IMG/VR virus record: IMGVR_UViG_3300043777_000187
Span: 1-46,498 of that record
DNA from: a virus
Length of the DNA stretch: 46,498 nt
Strand: one strand, 5' to 3'
A model generated the notes under the pieces. That model made no database searches. It was given only the letters and a program-made list of their open reading frames with translations, and was not told the origin of the DNA. The translations under genes were made by a program, and so were the position numbers. Positions 15,803 to 24,393 of the stretch are shown piece by piece. How positions within the stretch are numbered: position 1 is the stretch's first letter; every line of letters starts with the position of its first letter.

Positions 15803-16633
15803 GTGGCGCTTCCGCCCTTAGACACGCTTGAAGCCGCCGTCAACATGGCGCGCGTCCGTCTGAACGATGCGATTCAGGCGATCGGCGGCGACATCTTCAC
15901 CGACACGGCAGTTTTCACTTTTTCGGTGATCCAGGCGAGCTGGCGGCGGATTCAATCGGCGCTCTCCGATCTCGGATGGCAGGGCGAGAATCGGGAAACG
16001 CATCTTTTAGCGGTTCCAGCCTGCACCGCGGCCGATCAGGGCACGCGGGTCTATTTCAACTGGGCCCAGTATTTCGATGGCACCAATCCGCAGGCCGCGC
16101 CGGTGCTGCCCAATGACTGCCTGGCGCCGCTCGACCTCGCGGAACGGCCAACCGGTTCGACGGGCTTCTATACCCCCATGGATCAGTGCCTCAACGGGCT
16201 ACCGACCGCGCCGCGGACTTATCTGAACCGCTGTTGGGAATGGCGCGGCCAACTCGTCGGCAGCAATGCCATCTTCATGCCTGGCGCGCTGATCGCCACC
16301 GATATTCTGTTCCGCTACCAGGGCGGCTTCCCCGATTTCGTGCCGGCAGCCACCACGGCGTTTGCGGCGCAGAACATCCCTATTGTGAATTGCCTGTCGG
16401 CTTTCGCGCAGTATCTGTGCTCGGAGGTGGCCCGGCCGCGCGGCGATCTGGACGCCAAGACGTTTGACGATGCAGCACGCGACGAAACAATCTTGATCTG
16501 GAATCGCGATCCGCGGCAGGGGAGGAGCATTTTCAACCGCGCCGATTACAACAAGATGGTGGGGCCGGATACGCCGACGCTGGGGCCGGCGGGGCCGCGC
16601 GGGCTACAGACACCGGTCCCGCCGCCGGGATAG
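15803..16633 (+). CDS. Connector/tail-type paralogue A
   Basis: A 276-residue protein starting at GTG 15803, one base after the upstream stop. It is clearly related to the proteins at 16899 and 17813: shared blocks are ARVRLNDAI near residue 17, SWRRIQSALSDLGW near 47, VYFNWAQYFDG near 81, PLDLAERPTG near 110, WEWRGQ near 140, LFRYQGGFPDF near 170 and a late CSEVARPRGDL. Three adjacent copies at the head-tail boundary suggest ring-forming adaptor, connector or tail-tube subunits (inference). The family is not known to me by name. Confidence 0.65.
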   Translation: MALPPLDTLEAAVNMARVRLNDAIQAIGGDIFTDTAVFTFSVIQASWRRIQSALSDLGWQGENRETHLLAVPACTAADQGTRVYFNWAQYFDGTNPQAAPVLPNDCLAPLDLAERPTGSTGFYTPMDQCLNGLPTAPRTYLNRCWEWRGQLVGSNAIFMPGALIATDILFRYQGGFPDFVPAATTAFAAQNIPIVNCLSAFAQYLCSEVARPRGDLDAKTFDDAARDETILIWNRDPRQGRSIFNRADYNKMVGPDTPTLGPAGPRGLQTPVPPPG

Positions 16634-16641
16634 GATAGAGC

Positions 16642-16899
16642 ATGTCGCCTGGTTTTACCAAATTCCGCAAAAAGCCCGTTGTCATCTCCGCTGTTCAGTG
16701 GACGGGAGCGAACGTCGATGAGATTTTGGGATTTATCCTGCCGGTTGGGAGCGCCCGGCGCGCAGGAAATGATCTCCTGATCGAAACCCTGGAAGGAACA
16801 ATGTCGGCCTCTCCGATGGATTGGATTATCAAGGGCGTAAAGGGCGAATTCTACCCTTGCAAGCCGGATATCTTCGCAGCAACCTACGAGCCTGCCTAA
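16642..16899 (+). CDS. Conserved small phage protein (FRKKPVVI...WIIKGVKGEFYPCKPDIF)
   Basis: An 85-residue protein of a family I recognise from many phages and prophages: FRKKPVVISAVQWTG at the N-terminus, ETLEGTMSASPMDWIIKG in the middle and GEFYPCKPDIFAATYEP at the end. The biochemical role is unknown. It is inserted between paralogues A and B and its stop overlaps the next ATG (TAATG at 16897-16901), so all are probably translated from one message. Confidence 0.85.
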   Translation: MSPGFTKFRKKPVVISAVQWTGANVDEILGFILPVGSARRAGNDLLIETLEGTMSASPMDWIIKGVKGEFYPCKPDIFAATYEPA

Positions 16900-17732
16900 T
16901 GTCCCCCTCCGCGCTCGACAATCTGGGGACCGTGCTCAACACCGCCCGCGCGCGCTTGAACGACCGGATCGATACGCCCGCCTTCGTGACGGGCAAGATC
17001 CTGGACACCGGCCAGTGGTTCAGCCTTCAGATGGTCAATAACGGCTGGCGGAAGCTCCAGGAGCGGCTGGCCGACCTCGGGTTCAGCTTCACCCGCACCA
17101 CGAGGGTCTTTCCGGCCGTCCCAGCGGTCTCTGTAGCCGATCCCGGGATTCAGGTGTACTTCAACTACAACGGCTACTGGAACGGGGCAGCCACGAGCGG
17201 CCTGCTGGCCCTCCCCGGCACTCTGATGGCGCCGCTGGAACTGATGGAGCGCCCCACCGGCGCGGTGCCGCTGGCCCAGTTCACCACCATGGACCGGATC
17301 ACCTCGGATTTGCCGCTGGTAAACAAACAGCCCTGGAACCGGCAGTGGCAATGGATCGGCGGCCAACTGATTATGCCCGGCGCCACCCGCACCACCGATA
17401 TCTGGATGCAGTTCGAGCAGTTCTATCCCGACTTCGCGGACTTGGTGGTGGGCAGCGGATACGCAGGCACCACGCCATGGTATCAGCTTCCCGTGCCGAT
17501 CCCGCGGTGCTCGGATTCCTTTGCGGATTACATTTGCCGCGAGTTCATGATCGCTCAGAAGAACCTGGCGGGCGCCGAGGCGTTTCAGGCCAGCGCGGAG
17601 GCTCTTGCGGTCCAGGTGCTCAATCGCGACACCACGAAACTGAAGGAGATTTATAAGGGCAGCGAATTCTCGAAGATGCGCGATAAGTATACGCCGAACA
17701 GTGGAGACACGCAGCCAGTGAGCCATCCATGA
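16899..17732 (+). CDS. Connector/tail-type paralogue B
   Basis: A 277-residue relative of the proteins at 15803 and 17813. I start it at ATG 16899, overlapping the previous stop; an earlier in-frame start at 16821 would lie inside the preceding gene. It keeps the family blocks ARARLNDRI, NNGWRKLQERLADLGF, VYFNYNGYWNG, PLELMERPTG, WQWIGGQLIMPGA, QFYPDFADL and CSDSFADYICREFM. Conserved Trp, Pro and Asp positions suggest the same fold and perhaps a shared ring. Function as head-tail adaptor is inferred from location. Confidence 0.65.
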   Translation: MSPSALDNLGTVLNTARARLNDRIDTPAFVTGKILDTGQWFSLQMVNNGWRKLQERLADLGFSFTRTTRVFPAVPAVSVADPGIQVYFNYNGYWNGAATSGLLALPGTLMAPLELMERPTGAVPLAQFTTMDRITSDLPLVNKQPWNRQWQWIGGQLIMPGATRTTDIWMQFEQFYPDFADLVVGSGYAGTTPWYQLPVPIPRCSDSFADYICREFMIAQKNLAGAEAFQASAEALAVQVLNRDTTKLKEIYKGSEFSKMRDKYTPNSGDTQPVSHP

Positions 17733-17791
17733 GCGACATTGTCGAGGATGGAATCATCGATGCAATCCCATCCTCAATAATATGCCGGTAA
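17729..17791 (+). CDS. Possible 20-residue coupled ORF
   Basis: ATG 17729 overlaps the stop of paralogue B (ATGA), giving MSDIVEDGIIDAIPSSIICR. The DNA inside forms a hairpin (GAGGATGG 17744-17751 with CCATCCTC 17768-17775). It may be a micropeptide, or only spacer DNA with a processing or attenuating hairpin. No other support. Confidence 0.2.
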   Translation: MSDIVEDGIIDAIPSSIICR

Positions 17792-17812
17792 ATCATCCGT
17801 AAGGAGTGAAAT

Positions 17813-18640
17813 TTGCCTATAATTCCTCCACCGACCGCGACCCCCTACGACACGGTGAGCTTCGTGCTCGATGCCGCCCGGGTGCGTCTAAATGACGAAG
17901 TGAAGACGCTCCAGCCCACCCGCGGCCAGATCCTCAAGAACAACAATTACTTCACCCTCCAGATTTCGAACAACGGTTGGCGGAAGATGCAGGACTTCCT
18001 GGGCAATCTGGGCATGACACGATTCCGCGGCGAGCAGATCGTTTACGCGCTGCCGCCGACCGCGCCCGCCACCGACCCGGGCGTCTTCGCTTACATCAAT
18101 TGGTTCAATTACTTCGACGGCGCGAATATTTGGAATGCGCCCGTGCTGCCGGCCGACTTCGCCTATCCGCTGTGGGTGAAGGAACGCCAGAACGGATTCA
18201 ATACCACTTTCCGGCCCATGGAGAATTTCATGGACGGACTGCCGACTTGGCCGAAACTTCCTTGCAATGGCCGCTGGGAGTGGCGCGACGATTCGATCTG
18301 GATGCCAGGCAGCACCTATACCATGGACCTGCAACTCCGGTACGGGAAGTACCTGCCAGACTTCGCCGATGCGGGCAACACTCAGTGGTTCCAGGGTACC
18401 GTGCCGCTGGTGCATTGCTCCGATCCGCTGAGCAACTTCGTCTGCGCGGAGTTGGCGGAGGCCCGGCAGGATTTGGGGATCGATCCGCTGCCGTTCCGCG
18501 AGAAGGGCGAAGCCGGCGCCCGCAGGCTAATGAACCGGGATATCGGCATGAAACAGCGGGTGAACCAGCGGCGGCTCTCGCGGTCTGGTAGGCTTGAAAG
18601 CGGCTGTGGCGACGGGTATAGCTACGGCTGGGGAGGCTAA
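17813..18640 (+). CDS. Connector/tail-type paralogue C (TTG start)
   Basis: A 275-residue third member of the local family, starting at TTG 17813 behind AAGGAG. Shared blocks: ARVRLNDEV, NNGWRKMQDFLGNLG, FAYINWFNYFDG, PLWVKERQNG, FRPMENFMDGLP, WEWRDDSIWMPGS, LRYGKYLPDFAD and CSDPLSNFVCAELAEARQDL. It is closer in pattern to A than B in several blocks. The C-terminus is basic and Arg-rich. Divergence among the three copies indicates an old duplication with possible specialisation, for example stacked rings of a short tail. Confidence 0.65.
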   Translation: MPIIPPPTATPYDTVSFVLDAARVRLNDEVKTLQPTRGQILKNNNYFTLQISNNGWRKMQDFLGNLGMTRFRGEQIVYALPPTAPATDPGVFAYINWFNYFDGANIWNAPVLPADFAYPLWVKERQNGFNTTFRPMENFMDGLPTWPKLPCNGRWEWRDDSIWMPGSTYTMDLQLRYGKYLPDFADAGNTQWFQGTVPLVHCSDPLSNFVCAELAEARQDLGIDPLPFREKGEAGARRLMNRDIGMKQRVNQRRLSRSGRLESGCGDGYSYGWGG

Positions 18641-19015
18641 ATGTCGGCAGTTGCGAGTCTTTTCACTTCGATCGTTCCGAATCCGCTGGACATGACCCAG
18701 CAGGAAGAAATCATCGATTTCACCGTTGCGCTCACCGGCAGCTATCCCGCCAACGGCGATACGCTCGACCTCTCGCAACTCGGCGCGATCAGCTCCGCGC
18801 TGCCCAACAAGGTGGAGTTGTGGGAGGCCACCCCGGCCAGCGGCAAGCCCGCCAGCGGGTACTACTTCCTGTTTCTGCCGGGAACTACGCAGGCCAATGG
18901 CGTGATGGAAATGTTCAATGGAACCACTCAGGTAAACGCCGGAACCTACGCCAGCCTGAGTCTTCCCACGGCGTTCGTGCTACGGGGGAGAGCCTGGTTC
19001 CAAAAGTTCGTCTAG
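18641..19015 (+). CDS. Small structural protein of unknown role
   Basis: A 124-residue beta-rich protein starting directly after the previous stop. Sequence pattern LPNKVELWEATPASGKPASGYYFLFLPGTTQANGVMEMFNG suggests a compact beta sandwich without Cys. It lies between paralogue C and the giant tail protein, so a tail-completion or decoration function is plausible. No family recognised. Confidence 0.55.
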   Translation: MSAVASLFTSIVPNPLDMTQQEEIIDFTVALTGSYPANGDTLDLSQLGAISSALPNKVELWEATPASGKPASGYYFLFLPGTTQANGVMEMFNGTTQVNAGTYASLSLPTAFVLRGRAWFQKFV

Positions 19016-19022
19016 GGCGCCC

Positions 19023-22000
19023 GTGGCGTTCAACAAAAGTGGCGGCAAGGATGTAGCCCTTTCGGTATTCGGCGGCCTTGTCACTGAAATGGCCGCGCCG
19101 GATCTTCCGGAGGGTGTCAGCCCCGCTTGCCAGGATGTCGCTTTCGTCCCCGGCTCGGCCTTCAGCCGCCCCGGCCTTGCCAAATATTTCGCCACGGCTC
19201 TTTCGGCCGGCGGCCCTCTCGACTTAGTTCCGACCGTCACCTACGGAAAAACCTTCATTACCCCGCTCGGCGTCATCTATAACCTATGGCTGGACTCTAA
19301 TGGCCTCCTGTACTACGAAAATGTCTCCACCGCGCCCGGCGTGGTCAATGTGCTGGCGGCGGTCCAACCCGGCTCCTACGCCAAATCGGTGACGGCCTTC
19401 GGACGCGAGTACATTGCGATAAGCGATACCCAGCATGGCTCCGATGTGCCGTTGCAGTGGGATGGAACCAACCTCGACAGAGTGACGCAGGACGGCCCCG
19501 GGGCGCCACCAGTGGTGGCCTCGGTGACTCTGCCGCCGGTCGAGATGGAAGCCAGCTCGCTTTCGCCGGTCACGCCTGTCGAAGCAGACCCGGCTACGCT
19601 GGTGGGCGGCCAGTACACCCAGATCAACCTCTTCACCAGCAGTAGCGTGGCGGGCCTGCTGGTAGGCCAGCAGATCACCATTGCCGGGTACACCGGCGGC
19701 ACCCATACGGCCATGAACGGCACGTGGACGATCTTGACGATCTATCCGGGGAGCCCAAACAGCCTGATCGTCGTGTCGGCCATCTTGCCATCGACTACCG
19801 TCTACAGCACTCAAACCAGCGGAGTTACCTGGGTGGTTGTGACCGGCTTCACCATGCAGCGCGCCAACAATGTGGTGACGGTGACGACTTCCGAGCCGCA
19901 CAACCTCCAGCCGGGCTTTCAGGCGCAGATCACCGGGATTCCAACAGCGGCGGTGGGCGGGGGTATCGCCAGTGTCGTTATCGACAATGAGGATCTTCCC
20001 GGCGAGGCCACGGTCACCACCAACGATCCACATGGGCTGCTGCCGGGCTGCCTGGTGTCGCTCACCGGGATTTCCGGGGTAGCCGTTGGCACAGCCATCA
20101 CGTCGGCGGTCTGGAATGGCGGATTAGTAACAGTCACCACCTCGGCGGCACATGGATTGGCGCCCGGCGCCAATATCACAATCGCTACGACGGGCGATAC
20201 CCCCGCGGGTTACTTCGACGGCACATGGACGGTCATCGACACGCCGACGACTACGACTTTCACTTACGTCTACAGCCCCGTAACTGCACCAACAGCCAGC
20301 GCTACAGGTGGAACGGTTAAACTCAACTGGCCAATTCCAGACGAACCGGACCCGACTTATTACGAGGTCATCACCGCGCCGACGCCTACCAGTTTCACGG
20401 TCCAGATCACCTACTGCGATTCCACCTTCGCCTCGGGCACGGTGAGTTTTCCATGGAACGGAACCTTCTTTGTCCTCGCGGTTCCGGCCAGCGATGTTTT
20501 TCAGTACACCCAATACGGCCCAGACGCCACCACCACCACCACGGGCGAAGTCACGCCCTACGGCCAGGCCGCGCCAGGCATCCATCAGTGCAGGGTTTCT
20601 TTTCTCACTAGGAATGGCTTCATCACGGAACCCAGCCCGCCGGTCACCTTCGTAGCCAATGGCGGCCAATATGTCTCACTTACCCAACTTCCGGTGGCGT
20701 CTTCCGCGGCGGTGGTGGCGCGCGTCGTTCAATTCACCGGCGCCGGCGGGGCCTATTTCTTCTATATCCCCACGCCCGCGCAGATCGACGGCCAGCAGGT
20801 GAGCACGGCGACTCAGATCAATGACAACGAGACCACGGCGGTACTGCTCGACTTCAGCGACAATACCCTGTTCGCGGCAGAGGGAGTTTCGATTCCAGGC
20901 AACGATATCGCGGCGCAATCGCCTATCGACGGCGCGCTGGGCTTCGGCTTCTACGCCTCGCGGCTGCTCACCTGGGGCCAGCGGAATCGCATCGACAATC
21001 TGCTGAACATGGGTTTTGCAGGCGGATATGGCTTTGTAAAATCCGGCCAGATGTGGATCCCAACGGATGCCGGAGTGCCGCTCGGTTGGACCTCGCCGAC
21101 CGGGATGGGAGGAAGCATTTTACAGAACGGCCATTTCGGCACCGTCCTGGACTTTGAAGCCGCCGGTAACAGTTATACGACCATCGAACAATCCGCCTAT
21201 CTGGATGCCTACGGATCGCCAATCTCGACGCCCAACGCACAATACAGGCTGCGCCTATGGTGCCGTGCAGACGTTCTTTCCAACAATTTCAATCTGCTGG
21301 CCGTTTTCAGCAGCACCTCCACCAGTTTCTCATCGAGCGCGGAGATTCTGGGGAGTGCCATGACATCGGCGGCCGCAGGCGAATACCTGGAATCGCCGTT
21401 CAACAATCCGATGCCGGCGGCGATCCCTTCGGATATGGTGTTTGCCTTGATTTTCACCAACACTACCGCCGCGCCGTACACCATGCAGTTAAACGAAGTT
21501 TCGGTGCTTTATGCCACTAACCCCTACACCGATACGGTATTCAACGTCTCTTACGACCAGAACCCGGAAGCCTTCGACGGCGTAACCGGCGTGATGGGTA
21601 GCGACGAAGATACCCGCAAAATCATGGACTTAGGCGGGATCATCCGCGAGACGCTGTATTTCCTCACCGAGGAGCCTTCCGGGCGGCTGCATCAGACCGC
21701 CGACAACGGGGTGACGGAGCCGAGCGGCTGGACGGTGAGCCAGGCGGCGGCCAACTGCGGTGTGCTCTCGGCCTTCGCGGTGACGCGCAGCCAGGCCGAC
21801 GACGCCACGGCCTCCGGTGGGGAGGAATGGTTCGCCTGGGCCAGCACCAGCGGCGCGCGGATGTTCGGCGGCGGTGGCGATCCCGGCAAGATCAGCCAGG
21901 AGATTCAGCCCAACTGGCAGCAGTTCGCCGCGCCTTACCAGCAGACCGCCTGGGCGCTCAACGATTATGTGAACCGGGTGCTCTACTTCGGGCTGTGCGT

Positions 22001-22673
22001 GGGCGGCAACACCGCGCCGAGTGTGGTCTACCAGTGCTCGTACCGCGAGCTCGACACCGCCTACCAAATCATCACCTCGGGGCCGATCCACACCAGCTTC
22101 ACGGGCCGGCTGATCGCCACGGACCATACCCGCAAGTGGGCGCCATGGAACGTGATTGCCAACGGGGCGGCCATTATGTACTCGGGGCCGAACGCGGCAC
22201 AGGTGATTTTCTTCGGTGGCAACGGGCAGACGCCGGGCGCCGCGGCGGGGCATGGAAACGTCTATAGCCTGAGTGCGGCCAAGCTCACGGACGACGATTA
22301 CGGACAGATTTACCCTTTCTACGCCACCTATTTCTTCGTGTCGCACGACGCCGAACAAGCGCTCTTTGCGCCCAATGGAGGTGGCCGGAAACTGCTGCAG
22401 TACGTGCAAGCGTATGTCTCGGGGGTGGGCAACCTTACGCTGACATTCTTCCCTGACCGGCTCGGTAATCCGTGGGCGCTCACCGTGACGCGGACGCTTT
22501 CGCTGACGCCGAATTACGATCTGGAGTGCGCCGGCGGGAACGCGCAGGGGCAGCGGATCGCCATCCAGTTCAGCGTGTTACCGGCCACGGGGACCGATGT
22601 TTCTTTCAACCTTGAAAAAGTGATCGCCAATCTCAAGCTCGTTACGCATCTGCCGATCCGCGGTTCTGTGTAA
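19023..22673 (+). CDS. Large tail/virion protein with repeated HGLxPG modules
   Basis: A 1216-residue protein, the largest here, starting at GTG 19023. The N-terminal region (SVFGGLVTEMAAPDLPEG) resembles openings of phage tail hub or tube proteins. Residues about 280-400 contain three repeats of the type VTTSEPHNLQPGFQAQITGI, VTTNDPHGLLPGCLVSLTGI and VTTSAAHGLAPGANITIAT, small beta modules common in phage tail proteins. The C-terminal half is beta-rich with a propeller-like look (YFFVSHDAEQALFAPNGGG). It has no tape-measure features such as long helices. A central short-tail or nozzle component is my best guess. Confidence 0.6.
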   Translation: MAFNKSGGKDVALSVFGGLVTEMAAPDLPEGVSPACQDVAFVPGSAFSRPGLAKYFATALSAGGPLDLVPTVTYGKTFITPLGVIYNLWLDSNGLLYYENVSTAPGVVNVLAAVQPGSYAKSVTAFGREYIAISDTQHGSDVPLQWDGTNLDRVTQDGPGAPPVVASVTLPPVEMEASSLSPVTPVEADPATLVGGQYTQINLFTSSSVAGLLVGQQITIAGYTGGTHTAMNGTWTILTIYPGSPNSLIVVSAILPSTTVYSTQTSGVTWVVVTGFTMQRANNVVTVTTSEPHNLQPGFQAQITGIPTAAVGGGIASVVIDNEDLPGEATVTTNDPHGLLPGCLVSLTGISGVAVGTAITSAVWNGGLVTVTTSAAHGLAPGANITIATTGDTPAGYFDGTWTVIDTPTTTTFTYVYSPVTAPTASATGGTVKLNWPIPDEPDPTYYEVITAPTPTSFTVQITYCDSTFASGTVSFPWNGTFFVLAVPASDVFQYTQYGPDATTTTTGEVTPYGQAAPGIHQCRVSFLTRNGFITEPSPPVTFVANGGQYVSLTQLPVASSAAVVARVVQFTGAGGAYFFYIPTPAQIDGQQVSTATQINDNETTAVLLDFSDNTLFAAEGVSIPGNDIAAQSPIDGALGFGFYASRLLTWGQRNRIDNLLNMGFAGGYGFVKSGQMWIPTDAGVPLGWTSPTGMGGSILQNGHFGTVLDFEAAGNSYTTIEQSAYLDAYGSPISTPNAQYRLRLWCRADVLSNNFNLLAVFSSTSTSFSSSAEILGSAMTSAAAGEYLESPFNNPMPAAIPSDMVFALIFTNTTAAPYTMQLNEVSVLYATNPYTDTVFNVSYDQNPEAFDGVTGVMGSDEDTRKIMDLGGIIRETLYFLTEEPSGRLHQTADNGVTEPSGWTVSQAAANCGVLSAFAVTRSQADDATASGGEEWFAWASTSGARMFGGGGDPGKISQEIQPNWQQFAAPYQQTAWALNDYVNRVLYFGLCVGGNTAPSVVYQCSYRELDTAYQIITSGPIHTSFTGRLIATDHTRKWAPWNVIANGAAIMYSGPNAAQVIFFGGNGQTPGAAAGHGNVYSLSAAKLTDDDYGQIYPFYATYFFVSHDAEQALFAPNGGGRKLLQYVQAYVSGVGNLTLTFFPDRLGNPWALTVTRTLSLTPNYDLECAGGNAQGQRIAIQFSVLPATGTDVSFNLEKVIANLKLVTHLPIRGSV

Positions 22674-22690
22674 AAGGAGTAAAATACCCA

Positions 22691-23050
22691 GTGGAAGGGA
22701 TCGGCATGGGTGAACTGGAAGGCCAGAATACGCATGAAGCCATGTCAATCGGCGGCATCGAGGACGATGTTGCCGCCCACCAGGCGGATGACACACAAAA
22801 GCGAAGCAGCCAGACCCTCGCCGGTCAACAGCGCGTAAACCTGATCTGGGAAACTACCCAGGCTTTTATCGCGGTTCTAATTACCGCGGCGATCGTCACG
22901 GCCAGCATTATTACGATGTTGACCGGGAAAGGCGAGATCCCTAATATCCTGTGCGCGGGATTTGGGCTTGTGGTGGGCACCTATTTCCAAAGAACCAATC
23001 ACATCAAAATCGGCGGAGTCGGCTACAAACCTCCGTATGAAGAGCGATAA
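22691..23050 (+). CDS. Holin-like two-helix membrane protein
   Basis: A 119-residue protein with GTG 22691 behind AAAGGAG; ATG 22706 is an alternative start. The N-terminal 55 residues are acidic and soluble. Two hydrophobic helices follow: about 58-78 (AFIAVLITAAIVTASIITML) and about 84-101 (IPNILCAGFGLVVGTYF), then a short basic tail. The two-helix layout and location behind tail genes fit a holin or another phage membrane protein. No endolysin is recognised nearby, so a lysis role is uncertain. Confidence 0.5.
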   Translation: MEGIGMGELEGQNTHEAMSIGGIEDDVAAHQADDTQKRSSQTLAGQQRVNLIWETTQAFIAVLITAAIVTASIITMLTGKGEIPNILCAGFGLVVGTYFQRTNHIKIGGVGYKPPYEER

Positions 23051-23083
23051 TCGAGACATTCCGGATATGGTGTCGATCTTCAA

Positions 23084-23656
23084 ATGAGCGACTTAGTCAA
23101 CCTCGATTGGCTGCGGACAGTCACGCCCAAAGATGCGCCGGATCTCGGCGCGCGGCTGTATGAGACGATTTCAGCGCTCAACCAGAAGCACGAAACGCTG
23201 GCGCAGCAGGTCAACGGAAACGGGAAGGGCCAGCCGGTCGCGCCGCCCGGGATCGCCGGGTTGACGGTGTCGGCGCAAAACGGCCATTTCACCGCCTCGA
23301 TCTCGGATAATAGCCAGATTTACCGGGGTGTGAACTACTGGCTGGAGCATTCGGATTCCCCGCACTTCATCAATCCCATCGTGGAGGATTTGGGCCAGAG
23401 CCGTAACTGGCACGATTTCCTGGGCAACTCGACACGCTACTTCCGCGCCTACAGCAGCTACGCCTCGACGCCGCCGGGGCCACCCGCCTACCATGGCTCT
23501 CAAGTGGCCCCGTTGCCCGTGGCTGGCGGAGGAACGGCTGGGCCACCCACATGGCTCACGGCGCAGGGCAGCGGCACAGGGACGCCGGGGACTGGCTTGC
23601 AGGGGCCAGGCGTAGCACCCTTCAGATCCAGCACAGGAAAGCCGCCCGTGCGGTAG
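23084..23656 (+). CDS. Hypothetical virion-associated protein with Ig-like core
   Basis: A 190-residue protein. Residues 1-45 are helical, the centre (about 55-125) is a beta domain of fibronectin or Ig type (GLTVSAQNGHFTASISDNSQIYRGVNYWLEHSD), and the last 60 residues are Pro/Gly/Thr-rich. That arrangement, a small adhesive domain plus a flexible tail, is seen in tail and fibre proteins. No enzymatic motif is seen. The structured RNA region follows directly. Confidence 0.55.
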   Translation: MSDLVNLDWLRTVTPKDAPDLGARLYETISALNQKHETLAQQVNGNGKGQPVAPPGIAGLTVSAQNGHFTASISDNSQIYRGVNYWLEHSDSPHFINPIVEDLGQSRNWHDFLGNSTRYFRAYSSYASTPPGPPAYHGSQVAPLPVAGGGTAGPPTWLTAQGSGTGTPGTGLQGPGVAPFRSSTGKPPVR

Positions 23657-23708
23657 AATGACCCTAATGCTGTGAAATGTTGAAGAGAACCTTGTCTTCC
23701 GATGTGAT

Positions 23709-23937
23709 AAGGCGGGCGGCGAGAGTCCGGTGAAAGTCCGGAACGGTCGCCCGTCTTGAATTCGTGGTATTCTACGTATTCCCAATTACCCACCAAGAGA
23801 GGGGCACTGGGGAGTTTGGCGCAGTGAAGGGAAGTTGAGAAGACGGGAATGTCGAGTACGGAGCATGGTTGTGAGTGCATGGCTCCCGAAACAAACCCAG
23901 GGACATCGTAATAAACGGGCCGAACCCGATAGATGTC
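23709..23937 (+). ncRNA. Candidate structured RNA with cobalamin-riboswitch-like core
   Basis: A 12-bp helix with two G-U pairs joins 23709-23720 to 23746-23757. Inside it is a second hairpin: TCCGG 23726-23730 with CCGGA 23738-23742 and loop TGAAAGT. The stretch GTCCGGTGAAAGTCCGGAAC closely resembles the conserved P5/L5 part of AdoCbl riboswitches. Further hairpins follow at 23860-23886 (GGAGC/GCTCC plus ATG/CAT) and 23902-23937 (GACATC/GATGTC enclosing CGGG/CCCG). I see no clear B12 box or L13 partner, and no cobalamin gene. It may be a riboswitch relative, another regulatory RNA, or an elaborate terminator region. Confidence 0.45.
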
Positions 23938-24375
23938 ATCTGGCGGTTCGATGTAAGTGAACTCACCGACTCAGCAGGCCCCAGTCCAGACTTCGCTGGT
24001 GCCCCATTGACCGTTCGCCCATCTCGCCCTTCAGACCTCCCAGTTCTTCAATCCTTGGCAGCCGCCGCAGGCACCCCTTGGCCGAGTCGCGTCGAGCTTC
24101 TATTGGTGGTGGCCGACGATGAAGATCGACCCGTGGGCGCCTTTTGGGCGGAAACCATTCTCGGCGCGGGCCTCTGCATCGGCAAGATGCCGCCGCTCGC
24201 CAAGATCCATGCTCTGCGGCTCCTGGAGACTGAGGCCATACCAGCGCTGCGGGCACGCGGGTGGGCGGCGATCCACGCTTTTGTTGGCCCTGAGTTGGAA
24301 CGTAGCTTTGGGCGCCGCATCATACGCACCTTCGGATGGGTCCGCTGTTGGACGGCTTTCTACAAGCGGTTGTGA
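23875..24375 (+). CDS. GNAT-like acetyltransferase or relative
   Basis: A frame of 166 residues from GTG 23875; the true start may be TTG 24007, where LTVRPSRPSDLPVLQSLA gives the usual first strand and helix of GNAT N-acetyltransferases. LLLVVADDEDRPVGAFWAE would be strands 2-4, and SFGRRIIRTFGWVRCWTAFYKRL the C-terminal strands. The acetyl-CoA loop (Q/RxxGxG/A) is not evident, so activity is doubtful. The upstream part overlaps the structured RNA candidate, which argues for the later start. Its role in the phage is unknown; similar proteins occur near tail genes of other phages. Confidence 0.5.
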   Translation: MHGSRNKPRDIVINGPNPIDVIWRFDVSELTDSAGPSPDFAGAPLTVRPSRPSDLPVLQSLAAAAGTPWPSRVELLLVVADDEDRPVGAFWAETILGAGLCIGKMPPLAKIHALRLLETEAIPALRARGWAAIHAFVGPELERSFGRRIIRTFGWVRCWTAFYKRL

Positions 24376-24393
24376 AGTGATAGGCTTGAGCAG

